In this document: in pieces, positions 5,193-6,040 of the stretch
Layout of the letters: each line of letters begins with the position of its first letter
Numbering within the stretch: the stretch's first letter is position 1
DNA from: Citricoccus sp. WCRC_4
Lineage (GTDB): Bacteria; Actinomycetota; Actinomycetes; Actinomycetales; Micrococcaceae
DNA length: 6,040 bases
NCBI GenBank assembly: GCA_026645375.1
Contig: JAPFFX010000323.1
Span: 1 to 6,040, forward strand
Direction of reading: 5' to 3'
The notes under the pieces: generated by a model
Seen by the model: the letters and a program-made list of their open reading frames with translations, nothing else
What the model was told of the DNA's origin: nothing
Database searches by the model: none
Program-made: the position numbers and the translations under genes

Positions 5193-6040
5193 ATGGACCT
5201 GAACCTCGACGGCAAGGTGGCCCTGGTGACCGGTTGCGGTCCCAACATCGGCAGCGGCATCGCGCTCGCCCTGGCCCGCTACGGTGCGAGGGTGGCCTGC
5301 AACGACGTCTCCGCCGAGTCGATGGACGCCTGCATCTCCCGTATCGAGGCCCATGGCGGGGAGGCCATGGCGGTCCCGGGCGACGTGACCGACGAGGCGC
5401 AGGTGGGCGAGTACGTCGACGCCGTGCTCCAGCGGTGGGGGAGGATCGACATCCTCGTCAACAACGCCGCACTGCTGGGCGGGCGCGGCGTGCTCGACGA
5501 GGACGCGGAGTCCTACGAGCGTGCGGTGCGGGTCTCCTCGCTGGGGTACTTCCTCAACACCAAGCACGTGGGCCGGGCGATGGCCGAGCGCGGGATCCGG
5601 GGGTCGATCATCTGTGTCTCCTCGTCGAACGGATGGAGCGGGACGGCCGGGGTGATCGCCTACGCCTTCTGCAAGGGCGGGGTGAACAACTTCGTCCGCG
5701 CCGCGGCCATGGACCTGGCCCCCTACGGCATCCGGGTCAACGGCTTCACGCCCACCGCGCCCACCCCGGACAATCCGGACCTGCTGGCGGCCGGGGCGCG
5801 CGGCGTGCTGGACGGTCCGCCGCCACGGGGAACGGGACTGGGCGGTGCCGAGGGCGCAGAACCGTGGCGGCGCCCGAGCCGGTGGAGCGGCGACCGCCCC
5901 GCGCTGGTCCCGATGGGCACCACCGGCACGCCGACGGACATCGGCCACGCCGTGGCCTGGCTGTCCTCGGACTACGCGCGGCTCGTGACCGGCACGGACC
6001 TGGTCGTCGACGGCGGCGCCCGGGCCAAGAACTTCGCCTA
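5193..6040 (+). CDS. SDR family oxidoreductase, second of the pair (3' end at or just past window edge)
   Basis: Second classical SDR, 282 complete codons, the window ending on TA, so a stop codon may be the next base. It starts MDLNLDGKVALVTGCG with AAGGAG at 5182-5187 five bases ahead, 31 bases after the first SDR stop; co-transcription is likely. The nucleotide motif TGCGPNIGSG has Asn18 where the third glycine usually is. Asp38 suggests NAD. LVNNAA (88-93), Ser144, Tyr157 and Lys161 (YAFCK) form the catalytic set, and the end reads LVTGTDLVVDGG. The region after the second strand is of ordinary length, with no cofactor-burying insertion. Between about 195 and 238 there is a long Gly/Pro/Arg-rich segment in the substrate-loop position. 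It resembles FabG-like alcohol or oxoacyl reductases generally; substrate and mycofactocin dependence are not decided by the sequence. Confidence 0.9.
   Translation, partial: MDLNLDGKVALVTGCGPNIGSGIALALARYGARVACNDVSAESMDACISRIEAHGGEAMAVPGDVTDEAQVGEYVDAVLQRWGRIDILVNNAALLGGRGVLDEDAESYERAVRVSSLGYFLNTKHVGRAMAERGIRGSIICVSSSNGWSGTAGVIAYAFCKGGVNNFVRAAAMDLAPYGIRVNGFTPTAPTPDNPDLLAAGARGVLDGPPPRGTGLGGAEGAEPWRRPSRWSGDRPALVPMGTTGTPTDIGHAVAWLSSDYARLVTGTDLVVDGGARAKNFA

Noticed and set aside
5073..5948. A minus-strand frame of 291 codons opposite the second SDR
   Set aside because: The plus strand here encodes a complete SDR core with all catalytic residues; the opposite frame is low-complexity Arg/Gly/Ala.

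Overview
This is a very GC-rich stretch with strongly coding-biased third positions, typical of a high-GC actinobacterium (Actinomycetota); the genus cannot be told from the sequence. It carries the core of a mycofactocin (MFT) biosynthesis locus. MFT is a redox cofactor made from the C-terminal Val-Tyr of the small precursor peptide MftA, and it serves oxidoreductases that hold their nicotinamide cofactor tightly.

Minus strand, right to left (direction of transcription): a GMC-family flavoprotein of the MftG type (2303-3949); a 136-base gap with a candidate promoter and a small palindrome; then mftA (2044-2166), mftB (1715-2044), mftC (486-1718) and the first 152 codons of mftD (1-456, running off the left edge). 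mftA/mftB share one base (TGATG) and mftB/mftC share four (ATGA), so translation is probably coupled. mftD follows mftC after 29 bases with a good ribosome binding site. mftE and mftF, if present, lie to the left outside the window; no mftR-like regulator is seen here.

Plus strand, diverging from mftG: two short-chain dehydrogenases/reductases (SDRs), 4142-5161 and 5193 to the right edge, 31 bases apart and probably one operon. The first has an insertion after the second beta strand of the Rossmann fold, as in mycofactocin-coupled SDRs that bury their NAD. The second lacks that insertion but has an altered glycine motif and a long substrate loop.

Proposed logic: MftA is bound by MftB, cyclised by MftC, trimmed by MftE (outside) and oxidised by MftD to premycofactocin. 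The SDRs are candidate client dehydrogenases that pass electrons to MFT, and MftG would re-oxidise reduced MFT toward the respiratory chain. The unusual points are mftG upstream of mftA instead of at the distal end of the cluster, an SDR pair placed divergently to it, and several short repeats or palindromes in the control regions. The system itself is known; the arrangement and the SDR pair are what merit a second look.
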